64,000 nt of DNA from JAVBTT01 sp031550325 (GTDB taxonomy: Bacteria > Bacillota > Clostridia > Oscillospirales > UBA929). Shown here in pieces: positions 52,091 to 60,809 of this stretch. Position 1 is the stretch's first letter. The number at the start of each line of letters is the position of its first letter. Position numbers and translations under genes: made by a program. The DNA is taken from NCBI GenBank assembly GCA_031550325.1, contig JAVBOR010000024.1, forward strand, positions 35,367 to 99,366, in the 5' to 3' direction. The notes beneath the pieces were generated by a model. That model was not told where the DNA came from. It was given only the letters and a program-made list of their open reading frames with translations, and searched no databases.

Positions 52091-52115
52091 TCAAAACAAG
52101 AAAGGATGATTCATT

Positions 52116-53114
52116 TTGGCGGGAATAGTGTTTTCTAAAGCGTCAAACCTGAACGACAGTATCTTCGGCCGCTCGGCCGAGCCGATCATGATGTTCCTGG
52201 ACGAGCGCGCCGAGGCTTACCAGCAGCTCAGCGCGATCCCCAAGCTCTTCCATCAGAAGCAGTCCAAAAACTTTGCGGAGAAGATCACCTCGATGACGTC
52301 GATGGAAGGGTTTCAGCCGGTCGGTGAGGGCGGCGCCTATCCGAAGGACGAGCAGCAGGAGGGCTACAGCAAGATCATTGAGTTTGAGACCTGGAAGGAC
52401 CAGTTCACTGTGACCAAAGAGATGATGGAGGACGGCAAGCTGCTGGACTTCGGCGGCAAGCCGCTGGGCTTTATTACGGGCTATCATCGCACGCGGGAGA
52501 AGTTTGGCGCCAACCTGTTCGCGTCCGGCATTCTCGGCGCGCAGGCCAAACTCAACGGCAAAACATACTCGACGACGGGCGCCGACGCAAAGCCTGTATT
52601 CGCTGCCGATCACCCGGCCAAGGTAAAGGGTGCCGTGCAGAGCAACCGCTTTGCCGGGGAGTTTAGCGTGGACAATCTGTCGAAGATGGAAAACCGCATG
52701 CAGGGCTTTCGCGATGACAACGGGAACATCTTAGCCATCGCGCCGGACACCATTGTCATCCCCAACGACTGGAAGTTGAAAAGAGATGTGTTTTCGGTCA
52801 TCGGAGCCGACAAGGATCCCAACACGGCCAACAACGGCTTTAACTATCAGTTCGGGCGATGGAACGTCATTGTCTGGCCGTACCTGAACGAATACCTCGG
52901 CACGGACAAGCAGGTCTGGATCCTGCTCGACTCGAACTACAATGAAATCTATGGCGGCGCCGTTTGGCTGGATCGAGTGCCGCTGACCGTCTCCACGTGG
53001 GTGGACAACAACAATGACAACAACGTGTGGAATGGCCGCGCGCGCTTCATGGCAGGGTTTAACGACTGGCGCTTTGCCGCCGTCGGCGGCGTTACGGGCG
53101 CGACCACTCTGTAA
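52116..53114 (+). CDS. Phage major capsid protein
   Basis: 332 residues, TTG start behind AAAGGATGA. Typical of Mu gpT-like/HK97-fold capsids: KLFHQKQSKNFAEKITSMTSMEGFQ (split), GEGGAYPKDEQQEGYSKIIE, WKDQFTVTKEMMEDGKLLDF, HPAKVKGAVQSNRFAGEFSV, and the C-terminal WGARWNVIVWPYLNEY-like RWNVIVWPYLNEYLGTDKQ with WLDRVPLTVSTWVDN. It forms the icosahedral head. The 198 bp behind it (53115-53312) contains no gene I can support; a 31-codon frame from ATG 53162 has no ribosome site. Confidence 0.88.
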   Translation: MAGIVFSKASNLNDSIFGRSAEPIMMFLDERAEAYQQLSAIPKLFHQKQSKNFAEKITSMTSMEGFQPVGEGGAYPKDEQQEGYSKIIEFETWKDQFTVTKEMMEDGKLLDFGGKPLGFITGYHRTREKFGANLFASGILGAQAKLNGKTYSTTGADAKPVFAADHPAKVKGAVQSNRFAGEFSVDNLSKMENRMQGFRDDNGNILAIAPDTIVIPNDWKLKRDVFSVIGADKDPNTANNGFNYQFGRWNVIVWPYLNEYLGTDKQVWILLDSNYNEIYGGAVWLDRVPLTVSTWVDNNNDNNVWNGRARFMAGFNDWRFAAVGGVTGATTL

Positions 53115-53312
53115 AGCGGCCAGGCGTCGCGCCCTCGCAGGGCGTGACCAAATCTAAGCCATGGACTTTTCGGCGCGCCGGCGCTTTTTGGAGAGGGACA
53201 TGCCCGTAGGGGCGATAAGAGGTGGAGCGCGTGATGGCGGCTCACACTGTGTAAGCGTTCCCGAAAAAAGGCGCGGCGCGCCGGAACGTCCGAATCAAAC
53301 AGGAGGAATTAC

Positions 53313-53927
53313 ATGACCTGGGGAGAACTAAAGCTGCTGACCCTGCAAAAGCTGTTCGCGGTGACGGGGGATGAGATGGTAAGCGACGACACCACCAAAA
53401 CCTATCTCTCCGCTATGCCCGGCGCGGCCAACGAAGCGCTGCAACTGCTGGCGGCAAGCGGACTGTGCGCCAAGAAGGCAATCCGGCTGTCGCTGGACGG
53501 GGCGGCGGCGCAAACGCAGCGCTTTGATCTGTCGGTGCTTTGCCCGGACTTTTACGCGCTGGATGATCAACAGGTTTTTCACATCAGCGAGGACGGGACG
53601 GTCACGCGCACGGCAAACTACCGTGTGGAAAGCGACCACGCGCTGCTGATAGGGGCAAAGATCGGCGGAGAACTGCTGCTCTACTACAACGCTTACCCGC
53701 AAACCATGGCCAGGGACACGCCCGATGAGACGCGTCTTGCCCTCAAGCCCGAGGCCGCGGCGCTGCTGCCGCTGTACATGGCGTCACAGCTATACAAAGA
53801 GGATGACGCAGGGATTGCCGTACAGTACCGCAACGAGTTTGAGGCGGCGCGGGAGACTCTGATGGGGAATGCCGCGAGAACCCTATACGGGCATGAGCGG
53901 TTTACGAGCCAAAGCGGCTGGTGGTGA
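53313..53927 (+). CDS. Phage head-tail connector / portal adaptor-like protein
   Basis: 204 residues, mostly helical. MTWGELKLLTLQKLFAV and PGAANEALQLLAASGLCAKK at the N-terminus, with ALLPLYMASQLYKEDDAGIA, VQYRNEFEAARETL at the C-terminus, resemble adaptor proteins (P22 gp4-like) that extend the portal ring. Position right after the capsid and before a large tail protein supports this. ATG 53313 follows AGGAGGAAT. Homology is by resemblance only. Confidence 0.6.
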   Translation: MTWGELKLLTLQKLFAVTGDEMVSDDTTKTYLSAMPGAANEALQLLAASGLCAKKAIRLSLDGAAAQTQRFDLSVLCPDFYALDDQQVFHISEDGTVTRTANYRVESDHALLIGAKIGGELLLYYNAYPQTMARDTPDETRLALKPEAAALLPLYMASQLYKEDDAGIAVQYRNEFEAARETLMGNAARTLYGHERFTSQSGWW

Positions 53928-53957
53928 GCGATTTAAACGCAAGGAGGGAAGAGTGGC

Positions 53958-55826
53958 ATGGCCCGATTTCGAGTGCCTGCAAGTCCTGTCAGGCAGGTTA
54001 TAAGCATTGAAGAATTTCGCGGCGTAGATCTTTACAACGCCCCGTCCAACGTCCACAAAAGCCGGAGTCCCGAAGCGCCCAACATGATCAGGGACGAGGT
54101 GGGCAAGGTGCGCAAGCGCATGGGATATGAAACAATCCACGCGTTTCAGGGCCAGCGGATCAACGGCGTACACAGGTACAAAACGGACAGGCTTGTCCAC
54201 GCCGGAAACGCGCTCTACCGAAACGCCGAGGAGACGCCGATTTACAGCGGCATGAACGACACGCGGTCGCTGGGCTGGCGCATGGGGCAGAAGCTCTATC
54301 TACAGGATGGAATGAGGATGCTGGTATACGACGGCGAGACCGTGCGCCCCGTAGACGAGGACGCCTATGTGCCGACCATTATCATTTCGCGCGGGCCGCA
54401 AGGCGGCGGGACAACGCTGGAGCCGCTCAATCTGCTGGGCCGAAAATGGACGGAACAATTTTTGGGGGAGGAGGGCACGACAAGCTATTCGCTGACAGCA
54501 GACCTGCTCGACGCGGACCCCGTCATTGTCAAGACTCTTGTGTCCAGCGGCTCGTGGGTTGAGCGCAGTGAGGGAGTCGACTTTACGGTGAACAGGCTGA
54601 CGGGCGTTGTGACCTTTACCAGTGCGCCTGGCATCAGCCCGGTTACGGGCGCGGACAATATTTCCATCACGGCTGCCAAAACGCGCGAGGGCTACGCCGA
54701 GCGCATCAATCACTGTAATGTCGGAGTGCTTTACGGGGTGAACGGCGCACCCGACCGCCTCTTTGTGGCGGGAAACGTCCGGCATCAGGGCACCGACCAC
54801 TATTCGCAGATCCAGGATCCCACGTATTTTGGGGACATATGGTATCTGTCCGCCGGGCAGGAGGATTCGGACATCGTCGGCTATTCGGTGGCTGGAACCC
54901 TGCTGGCCGTGCATTTGCGCCAAAACGGCGACGGACGCAACATTCTGCTGCGGTCGGGTATTATGGTTGAAACCCCGAGCGGTGAGACTGCGGCGTTTCC
55001 CATCGTCAGCGCCCTGCAAGGGGAGGAGGCCAGCGCCAGGCACGGGTTTGCGTACCTAAACGGCGAGCCGCTTTATCTCACCCAAATGGGGGTGTACGGT
55101 CTTGCCGAGCGCGAGCTTGGCGGGGACCGGTTCGCGCAGCTGCGCAGCTTGTTCATCAGGCCGGCGCTGCAGACCGAGCCGGATCCCGGCGAGATGGTTG
55201 TGTTTGCCTGGCGGGATCTGTGCCTCATCTCGGGAGGGACGGGGACCGTGTACGTGATGGACGGGCTGCAAAAGGCCTATGACGCCAACGCGCCAAGCTC
55301 CAGCTTCCAGTATGAGTGCTATGTCTGGAACGGGCCGGAGGCGCGCGTGTTTTGGGAGGAGGACGGACTGCTGTGTTTCGGAACCCCCGACGGGAGGCTC
55401 TGCCGCTTTTTTGACAGTCAGGATGATCCGGAAGCCTACAACGACGACGGCGCGCCCATCCGCGCCTATTGGGACACGCCAGACCTCGACGGAAAACTAT
55501 TTTATCAGAGCAAGACGTTTCGGTATGTCTCGGTGCGTTTGGCGTCGGCAATGCTGACCGGACTGAAGATTTATGTGCAGAAGCGGGGTCTGTGGAGCCT
55601 GCTGTTTGACGCGGGAGAGAAAGCGCGGTTTTTTGACTGGAGCTATGTCGACTTTTCCAAAGTGGTGTTCTCGGCCGACCGGACGCCTAAAACCGTTGGC
55701 GGAAAGATCCTGATTAAAAAGGTGGACAAGGCGAAGTTCAGACTGCTCAATGAGACGCTCAACGAGCCGTTCGGCCTGTACAGCTTCGCACTTGAATTTA
55801 CCCAGAGCGGAAAATATCATGGCTGA
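53958..55826 (+). CDS. Large phage tail (nozzle/stabilisation-like) protein
   Basis: 622 residues, beta-rich. RVPASPVRQVISIEEFRGVD with LYNAPSNVHKSRSPEAPNMI near the start; GVLYGVNGAPDRLFVAGNVR, QDPTYFGDIWYLSAGQEDSD, and GFAYLNGEPLYLTQMGVYGL are blade-like repeats reminiscent of the beta-propeller nozzle proteins of short-tailed phages (P22 gp10, T7 gp12). It probably closes the tail below the adaptor. ATG 53958 follows AAGGAGGG. The family call is an inference from order and fold-like text. Confidence 0.55.
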   Translation: MARFRVPASPVRQVISIEEFRGVDLYNAPSNVHKSRSPEAPNMIRDEVGKVRKRMGYETIHAFQGQRINGVHRYKTDRLVHAGNALYRNAEETPIYSGMNDTRSLGWRMGQKLYLQDGMRMLVYDGETVRPVDEDAYVPTIIISRGPQGGGTTLEPLNLLGRKWTEQFLGEEGTTSYSLTADLLDADPVIVKTLVSSGSWVERSEGVDFTVNRLTGVVTFTSAPGISPVTGADNISITAAKTREGYAERINHCNVGVLYGVNGAPDRLFVAGNVRHQGTDHYSQIQDPTYFGDIWYLSAGQEDSDIVGYSVAGTLLAVHLRQNGDGRNILLRSGIMVETPSGETAAFPIVSALQGEEASARHGFAYLNGEPLYLTQMGVYGLAERELGGDRFAQLRSLFIRPALQTEPDPGEMVVFAWRDLCLISGGTGTVYVMDGLQKAYDANAPSSSFQYECYVWNGPEARVFWEEDGLLCFGTPDGRLCRFFDSQDDPEAYNDDGAPIRAYWDTPDLDGKLFYQSKTFRYVSVRLASAMLTGLKIYVQKRGLWSLLFDAGEKARFFDWSYVDFSKVVFSADRTPKTVGGKILIKKVDKAKFRLLNETLNEPFGLYSFALEFTQSGKYHG

Positions 55827-55888
55827 GCCTTCCGACCGCGAGGCAATGACGCCGCGGAGTGCATCCGCGGAAAAGGAGATGAGCATTT

Positions 55889-57700
55889 TTGAACTTGGAA
55901 CAACGAAGGATCACACCGGTCAAAATCGGCGATTTGGGCGTTGTCGCGGCGCCGGATATCCTTACCGGGACGCCGGCGGAAAACAAGGCGCTGTTTGACC
56001 GGCTCGTGCGCGAGCTTGTGGCCGACGCCGTCAACGACACGCTGGACGTTGTAGGGGCCATGCAGGTCTGCGAGCCGTATAACGCAGAAAAGCAGTACGC
56101 AGCCTACAACAAGGTCACCTATGACGGCAGTACCTATCTGTGCCTGAACCCTTGCAAGAGCGTATCGCCTCCCGACGCGCGGTGCTGGCTGTTGGTCTCC
56201 GCCCGCGGAACGGACGGCGGCGGTGCCGGAGACATGCGCATGGGAATGTATGACCCCAACGGCTGCCAGAGTGATGTGTTCGGCTATGCGATTCCGCGCC
56301 TGTTCGAGCCGGTTCCCGGTGAGCTTTTGTGCGCTGAGGCGGATGGTTCGGCGCGAACCTGCGGCAAAACGCTTGATGAACTGGCGCTGCAGAAGGATAT
56401 CTACACGCGCTTTTCCAAAACTCCCGGGGAAGGGCTCAGTCGCGGCGACACCGTATATTTTCAGGGAGACCGTATATCCAAAGCGCCGTTTGCGCGCCTG
56501 GCGCCGGGTATCTCATTGAGCAGCGCTTCCAGAATAAATGTGGACATTCTGGAGGGCTCAAAATTCCGCGTCCTGATCGGACAGAGCGACTCGCCGCCCT
56601 ACACGTTTGTATCGGCGGCCGCCGGGGATGACGCAGTGACCGTGGAAAGCCCTGTGACGCTTGACGCGCGTTACGCGGTGTTTCCGCTGGATCAAACCAG
56701 GTTTATCGTGACCTACTCGGAGTCGGGCAAAAGCTGGACGGCGATCGGAACAAGAAACGGAAACGCGCTCACACTGGGCCAGCCCGCCGAATTTGAGGCG
56801 GTGTCGGTCAGCTGCATTCAGGCGCTCGCGCTGAGTGAGACGGTATACGCAATCGCATACAGGCTCGAGGGCGCCAACCGTGTTCGGCTTTGCAGCGTCA
56901 ACACAAACGGGGCGGTCTCCGCCGGCGGTTCGGCCGGCGCCGGAGACCAGGGCACGGAGTTTTTTTTGCAAAAGCTCAGCGGGACAAGCTTTATCCTGGC
57001 GGCCACCGGACACTCAAACCGCTACAGCGTTCTTTGCGTTGTCAACGGGACGTCCATCGCGGCATACCAAAACCTCTCCGTGCCGGGCTACATAAACGCA
57101 GCGATGAGTATGACGCCGGAGAGCTATGTGCTGCTGGAGGCAAACAGGGCCTGTGTGGTGACCGTGGCGGGCACAAGCCAGCAGCAGGGAAGTTATGCTC
57201 AGCTGACAACCAAGACGGTTTCCCACGCGGCCATGGCAAAGCTGGACAGCGCCTCCTTTGCCATAGCGTATGTCGAGAGCACGTCGAGCGGCGTCATTCG
57301 CATGCGCGTGGGTACAATTCTCAACAAGGCAGTCACGTTTGGCCCTGAGACGCAGATGGAGTTTCCCTGCCAAAAACTGCACCTGTCGGCGCTGAGTGAC
57401 GCGAGAGTTCTCCTGACGTTTTTTGGCCAGGACAGCCCGGCCGAGTGGAGAACGCTGGCGTTGTCCGTGACGGACGGCTGTATCATGGCGCCGGTTTATG
57501 GCGGCATTGTGTCGGGAGTCGGTGACGAGACTGCCGATGTTGTCGTGGACGGCGTGCTCGACGGCTTTGAGGGTCTTCTGCCCGGAAAAACATACTATCG
57601 GGACCTGAACGGCGAGCTGACCATGAACGCCACGCAGTTCAAGGTTGGACGCGCGCTGAACAGTTCAACCATGAAGATTGAAATGGAGGTGGTTTTGTGA
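55889..57700 (+). CDS. Phage tail fibre-like protein
   Basis: 603 residues. The N-terminal 90 residues anchor the protein (VKIGDLGVVAAPDILTGTPA). A small carbohydrate-binding-like segment follows (AYNKVTYDGSTYLCLNPCKS, VSPPDARCWLLVSARGTDGG), then DMRMGMYDPNGCQSDVFGYA, common in baseplate and fibre proteins. The C-terminal ~400 residues form repeated beta strands (propeller-like, e.g. RYAVFPLDQTRFIVTYSESG; TSFILAATGHSNRYSVLCVV). Likely host-surface recognition. TTG 55889 is 10 nt behind AAAAGGAG; an ATG at 55879 opens another frame that soon stops. The next gene overlaps by GTGA. Confidence 0.6.
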   Translation: MNLEQRRITPVKIGDLGVVAAPDILTGTPAENKALFDRLVRELVADAVNDTLDVVGAMQVCEPYNAEKQYAAYNKVTYDGSTYLCLNPCKSVSPPDARCWLLVSARGTDGGGAGDMRMGMYDPNGCQSDVFGYAIPRLFEPVPGELLCAEADGSARTCGKTLDELALQKDIYTRFSKTPGEGLSRGDTVYFQGDRISKAPFARLAPGISLSSASRINVDILEGSKFRVLIGQSDSPPYTFVSAAAGDDAVTVESPVTLDARYAVFPLDQTRFIVTYSESGKSWTAIGTRNGNALTLGQPAEFEAVSVSCIQALALSETVYAIAYRLEGANRVRLCSVNTNGAVSAGGSAGAGDQGTEFFLQKLSGTSFILAATGHSNRYSVLCVVNGTSIAAYQNLSVPGYINAAMSMTPESYVLLEANRACVVTVAGTSQQQGSYAQLTTKTVSHAAMAKLDSASFAIAYVESTSSGVIRMRVGTILNKAVTFGPETQMEFPCQKLHLSALSDARVLLTFFGQDSPAEWRTLALSVTDGCIMAPVYGGIVSGVGDETADVVVDGVLDGFEGLLPGKTYYRDLNGELTMNATQFKVGRALNSSTMKIEMEVVL

Positions 57701-57996
57701 ATGGGCTCGTCGATCGGGACGGAGTTCTGATTGTAAAGTCAGATTCCATTACACACAGCGCAGAGGGGTTCTGGCTGGAGGACACACTGTATGGCCCCTG
57801 GCTCGGAGAGTTGACCCTCGTGGACACGCCTTCTGATGTGCAGGCGCACATGCACCGGTTTCAAAACGGGCAGTGGAGCTATAACCGCGAGGCGCCCGAA
57901 TTTGAAGTGTTCTTGAGCGGCCTCGGGGTCGATGTGACACTGCTGAAAACGGCGGTGGAGAGCTTTGCCACCGACATGGAAGGGAGAGGCGAATGA
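57697..57996 (+). CDS. Small phage tail-cassette protein
   Basis: 99 residues, GTG start overlapping the previous stop and ATGA overlap to the next gene. Text such as GFWLEDTLYGPWLGELTLVD and MHRFQNGQWSYNREAPEFEV is beta-like; the tail is helical and acidic. No family recognised. Tight coupling suggests a fibre-associated or assembly (chaperone) role. Confidence 0.6.
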   Translation: MNGLVDRDGVLIVKSDSITHSAEGFWLEDTLYGPWLGELTLVDTPSDVQAHMHRFQNGQWSYNREAPEFEVFLSGLGVDVTLLKTAVESFATDMEGRGE

Positions 57997-58439
57997 ACGA
58001 GCTGAAGGACAGATTAAAAGAAATTGCCCGGCAGCTGCGCGCACAGGCTGCGCTGACCGCGCGAACCGCCGGATGGGAAGTGGCGCTCACGCCAGAGCTT
58101 GTCAATGCGGCCGCCTCGACGGTCGCTGTGGCCGAGCTGGCGGACGGTGAATCCTGGCGCGCGGGTGTGCGCGCGAGAGCAGGACAGAAAGCGCTGTTCG
58201 GCGGAAAGACCTATGTTGCCATTTTGGAACACATCACGCAGGATAGTTGGACGCCGGAAGCGGCGGCAGCACTTTGGAAAGAGGAACGCGAGGCGTTTTC
58301 GCCCTGGGTACAGCCGATGGGCAGTCATGACGCCTATGCCAGCGGGGACAGGGTGAGCCATTTGAATAAGCGTTGGGAGTCCCTTGTCGACGCCAACGTC
58401 TGGGAGCCGGGTGTATACGGCTGGAAGGAGATACAGTAA
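57993..58439 (+). CDS. Phage protein with a chitin-binding-like (CBM5/12-type) C-terminus
   Basis: 148 residues. A helical N-terminus with arginines (LKDRLKEIARQLRAQAALTA) is followed by two aromatic-rich carbohydrate-binding-like units. ALFGGKTYVAILEHITQDSW then TPEAAAALWKEER is the first; AYASGDRVSHLNKRWESLVD with ANVWEPGVYGWKEI is the second, matching the W..GKxYxS..DxNxWxPG..GW layout. It may bind the host glycan layer near the tail tip. ATG overlaps the previous stop; the next gene starts one base after the stop. Confidence 0.7.
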   Translation: MNELKDRLKEIARQLRAQAALTARTAGWEVALTPELVNAAASTVAVAELADGESWRAGVRARAGQKALFGGKTYVAILEHITQDSWTPEAAAALWKEEREAFSPWVQPMGSHDAYASGDRVSHLNKRWESLVDANVWEPGVYGWKEIQ

Positions 58440-60809
58440 ATGGACAACATTCATATTAACATTGTCAAAGAGGATTCCAATCTGGTAATCAAAACCGAAG
58501 TGTCGGTCCTGGGCAGCCAATACGACAACTTCGCAAAGCAGTTTGTTTTTACGCGCCCGCCCGAACACGTAGACGACCGCCTGATCCTGGCGTTCAGAGG
58601 CGAGGAGGTCAGCGTGGACATCGGAAGCGCCAACGTCTACCCTGTTATGAAGAACCTGACACAAAAGCTGCAGCTGGAAATGCAGGTGGCGTTCAGACGG
58701 GAGGAGACCCAAACGGCGCACTCCAACACGCTGACGTTTACACTCCGACCGTCGCTGAAGGCAAGCGATCTGCCGGTGAGCGACTGGCCGAAGCTGATTC
58801 GTGAGATCAGCGAAAAAGCTGTTTGCGATGTGCATCGCGTCGGGGATGAACTGGCGTTCTACGATCTGTTCGGCGAAGAGGTTGCGCGCGTTGATGATCT
58901 CTCCGAGGCAGCTCTGTCGGGTGTGAGTTATGAGCAGGGCGTGCTGACGTTCACAAACAGCCAGGGCGAAGTGGTGGCGAGTTTCGCCATCACGGGCAGC
59001 GGGTTTGACGGATGGACGCCCGTTCTGGCCAATGTCGCGTCGGGAACGCGCGTTGTACAGCAGGTCGCGGACTGGACAGGCGGAACCGGGGTCAAGCCCG
59101 CGGTGGGGCAATATATCGGCTCGGGCGGCTTTGTCACAAACATTGCGCAGGCGACCGACATCCGCGGGCCGCAGGGCACTGGCGTTACAGGTCTGACGGA
59201 CACACAGAAAGAGCTTGTAATGAGCAGTGTGCAGAAAAACAACGCGCGCGTAAAGGTCGACAACCTGGTTTTGGGGGTCGTGGCGGACACCCATGCCCGG
59301 AGCGCCACCGACACCGGCGCATCGGACTTCAGATCCCTGACGCGTACGCTTACAAACCTGGAGGAACTGGCGCTGGTCAGCAAAATGTCCGGGCTGGACG
59401 GCATTGTCCATCTCGGAGATGTTCAGGACGGCACTACGTACACCAAAGCCGAGGCGCTCAGCGCCTTTACACAGATGGGGCAGGTGCTTGCCCAAAGCCG
59501 CGCGCCGGTATTTGTGATTCCCGGCAACCATGACGACAACAGCGATCAGTACCACACCGCCGCGTGGGTGGTAACCAAGGGGGAGTGGAACGGCAGCTTC
59601 CTGCGTATATTCGAGCCGCAAAACGGCGTGGTTCACGACACCGCCGCGCCAAACAGCGCCTACTACTACAAGGATTTTGCCGCGCAGAAGATCAGAGCGG
59701 TTTTTCTGGACTTTTTGGATTACCCGTGGGTCTATTCCTCGGGGACGACGCTGAAATACTGGGGCGACAGTCAGACATCGGGCTGGGGCTACGGCGCGCG
59801 TCAGGTTCACTGGCTTCATGAGGAAGCGCTTGACTTCAGCGCGAAGTCGGACGCCGCCGACTGGGCAACGCTCGTGTTCTCCCACTCCAGGGAACACAGC
59901 ATCACGGGTACAAACTTCAAAAACGCCGAGATTGTCATGAAGATCCTCGACGCTTACAACAAAAAAGAGAGCTATATATACAGCGGCACGACGGCTGACT
60001 GGGCGGTCAGCGGGACTGCAGACTTCACGGGAGACGCGACGGGCGGTCTGCTGGGCTTTATTCAGGGCCACCTGCACGCCGATTTCACGATCCCGCCCAA
60101 TGGAAGCATCGGCGCAGCCAGCTGGCAGATCAACCCTTACAGCTACCAGATCTCGGGCGTGGCAGCCGGTTATCACGACAAGGACGGCTTTTGTGAGCTG
60201 ATGGTTGTCGACCGGGCCGCCAAGACCATTCACGTTACGGCCATCTGCGCGGCGGGCGCGGTGTCCGCAAATTATCTGGCAGAGCGCGTCATTCCCATTC
60301 CCGACGTGTACGTGCCGCCCGCTCCCGGCCTTGCGCTGGCGCAGGGCTCCTATACTTACAACGGCGTGACCGTGACCGTGGCGGGAACGCACATCACGAT
60401 GAACGGAACGTCCACAGGCGTGACCGCTTCGATATCTCAGCAAATCAAGCTGACCGGGGCTTTTGCAGGAGCCTTATACGAGGTGTCGACATTCCCCACG
60501 TCGCCGTGGGTGTCTGAGACGTTCCTGGCTGTGACTCAGGGTGTGCAGCACAAGGCTGTGATCAAAAACATTACAGGGACAACCAACGCCCCGACCACAC
60601 TGACGGTCATCCGACCCTACTTCAGCAACGGCGCGCGTGTCACGGCGGCCTGTCCGTCTTTGACCAACAACAACCCGACCGGCGGAGCGTGCCCCACAGA
60701 TATGCTTGCCTGCATTGCCGTAGTCATCGGCTCGGCTTCAAACGCCACATGGAACGACTATCAATTTGACATTGAGCTCTGGATTGCCGGGGAAAAGGTG
60801 CTGGGATGA
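58440..60809 (+). CDS. Phage tail/receptor-binding-type protein with a metallophosphoesterase domain
   Basis: 789 residues. The N-terminal ~130 residues look like a BppU-type baseplate attachment domain (VIKTEVSVLGSQYDNFAKQF). A linker follows with WTGGTGVKPAVGQYIGSGGF. Residues ~275-600 form a calcineurin-like metallophosphoesterase: VVADTHARS (DxH), IVHLGDVQDGTT (GD), VIPGNHDDNSD (GNHD), FSHSREHS (H) and FIQGHLHADF (GHxH), so all five metal motifs are present. The C-terminal ~170 residues are beta-rich. It could hydrolyse phosphodiester bonds of teichoic-acid-like polymers on the host. ATG 58440 is coupled to the previous gene; the stop overlaps the next by ATGA. Confidence 0.82.
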   Translation: MDNIHINIVKEDSNLVIKTEVSVLGSQYDNFAKQFVFTRPPEHVDDRLILAFRGEEVSVDIGSANVYPVMKNLTQKLQLEMQVAFRREETQTAHSNTLTFTLRPSLKASDLPVSDWPKLIREISEKAVCDVHRVGDELAFYDLFGEEVARVDDLSEAALSGVSYEQGVLTFTNSQGEVVASFAITGSGFDGWTPVLANVASGTRVVQQVADWTGGTGVKPAVGQYIGSGGFVTNIAQATDIRGPQGTGVTGLTDTQKELVMSSVQKNNARVKVDNLVLGVVADTHARSATDTGASDFRSLTRTLTNLEELALVSKMSGLDGIVHLGDVQDGTTYTKAEALSAFTQMGQVLAQSRAPVFVIPGNHDDNSDQYHTAAWVVTKGEWNGSFLRIFEPQNGVVHDTAAPNSAYYYKDFAAQKIRAVFLDFLDYPWVYSSGTTLKYWGDSQTSGWGYGARQVHWLHEEALDFSAKSDAADWATLVFSHSREHSITGTNFKNAEIVMKILDAYNKKESYIYSGTTADWAVSGTADFTGDATGGLLGFIQGHLHADFTIPPNGSIGAASWQINPYSYQISGVAAGYHDKDGFCELMVVDRAAKTIHVTAICAAGAVSANYLAERVIPIPDVYVPPAPGLALAQGSYTYNGVTVTVAGTHITMNGTSTGVTASISQQIKLTGAFAGALYEVSTFPTSPWVSETFLAVTQGVQHKAVIKNITGTTNAPTTLTVIRPYFSNGARVTAACPSLTNNNPTGGACPTDMLACIAVVIGSASNATWNDYQFDIELWIAGEKVLG

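Noticed and set aside
58014..60443. An 809-codon open frame on the minus strand opposite the tail phosphoesterase gene
   Set aside because: The plus strand carries all metallophosphoesterase motifs and coupled starts. The minus frame is Arg/His-rich, without a start signal, and is a composition shadow. The similar 526-codon frame opposite the MBL-fold gene (39069-40649) is rejected for the same reason.
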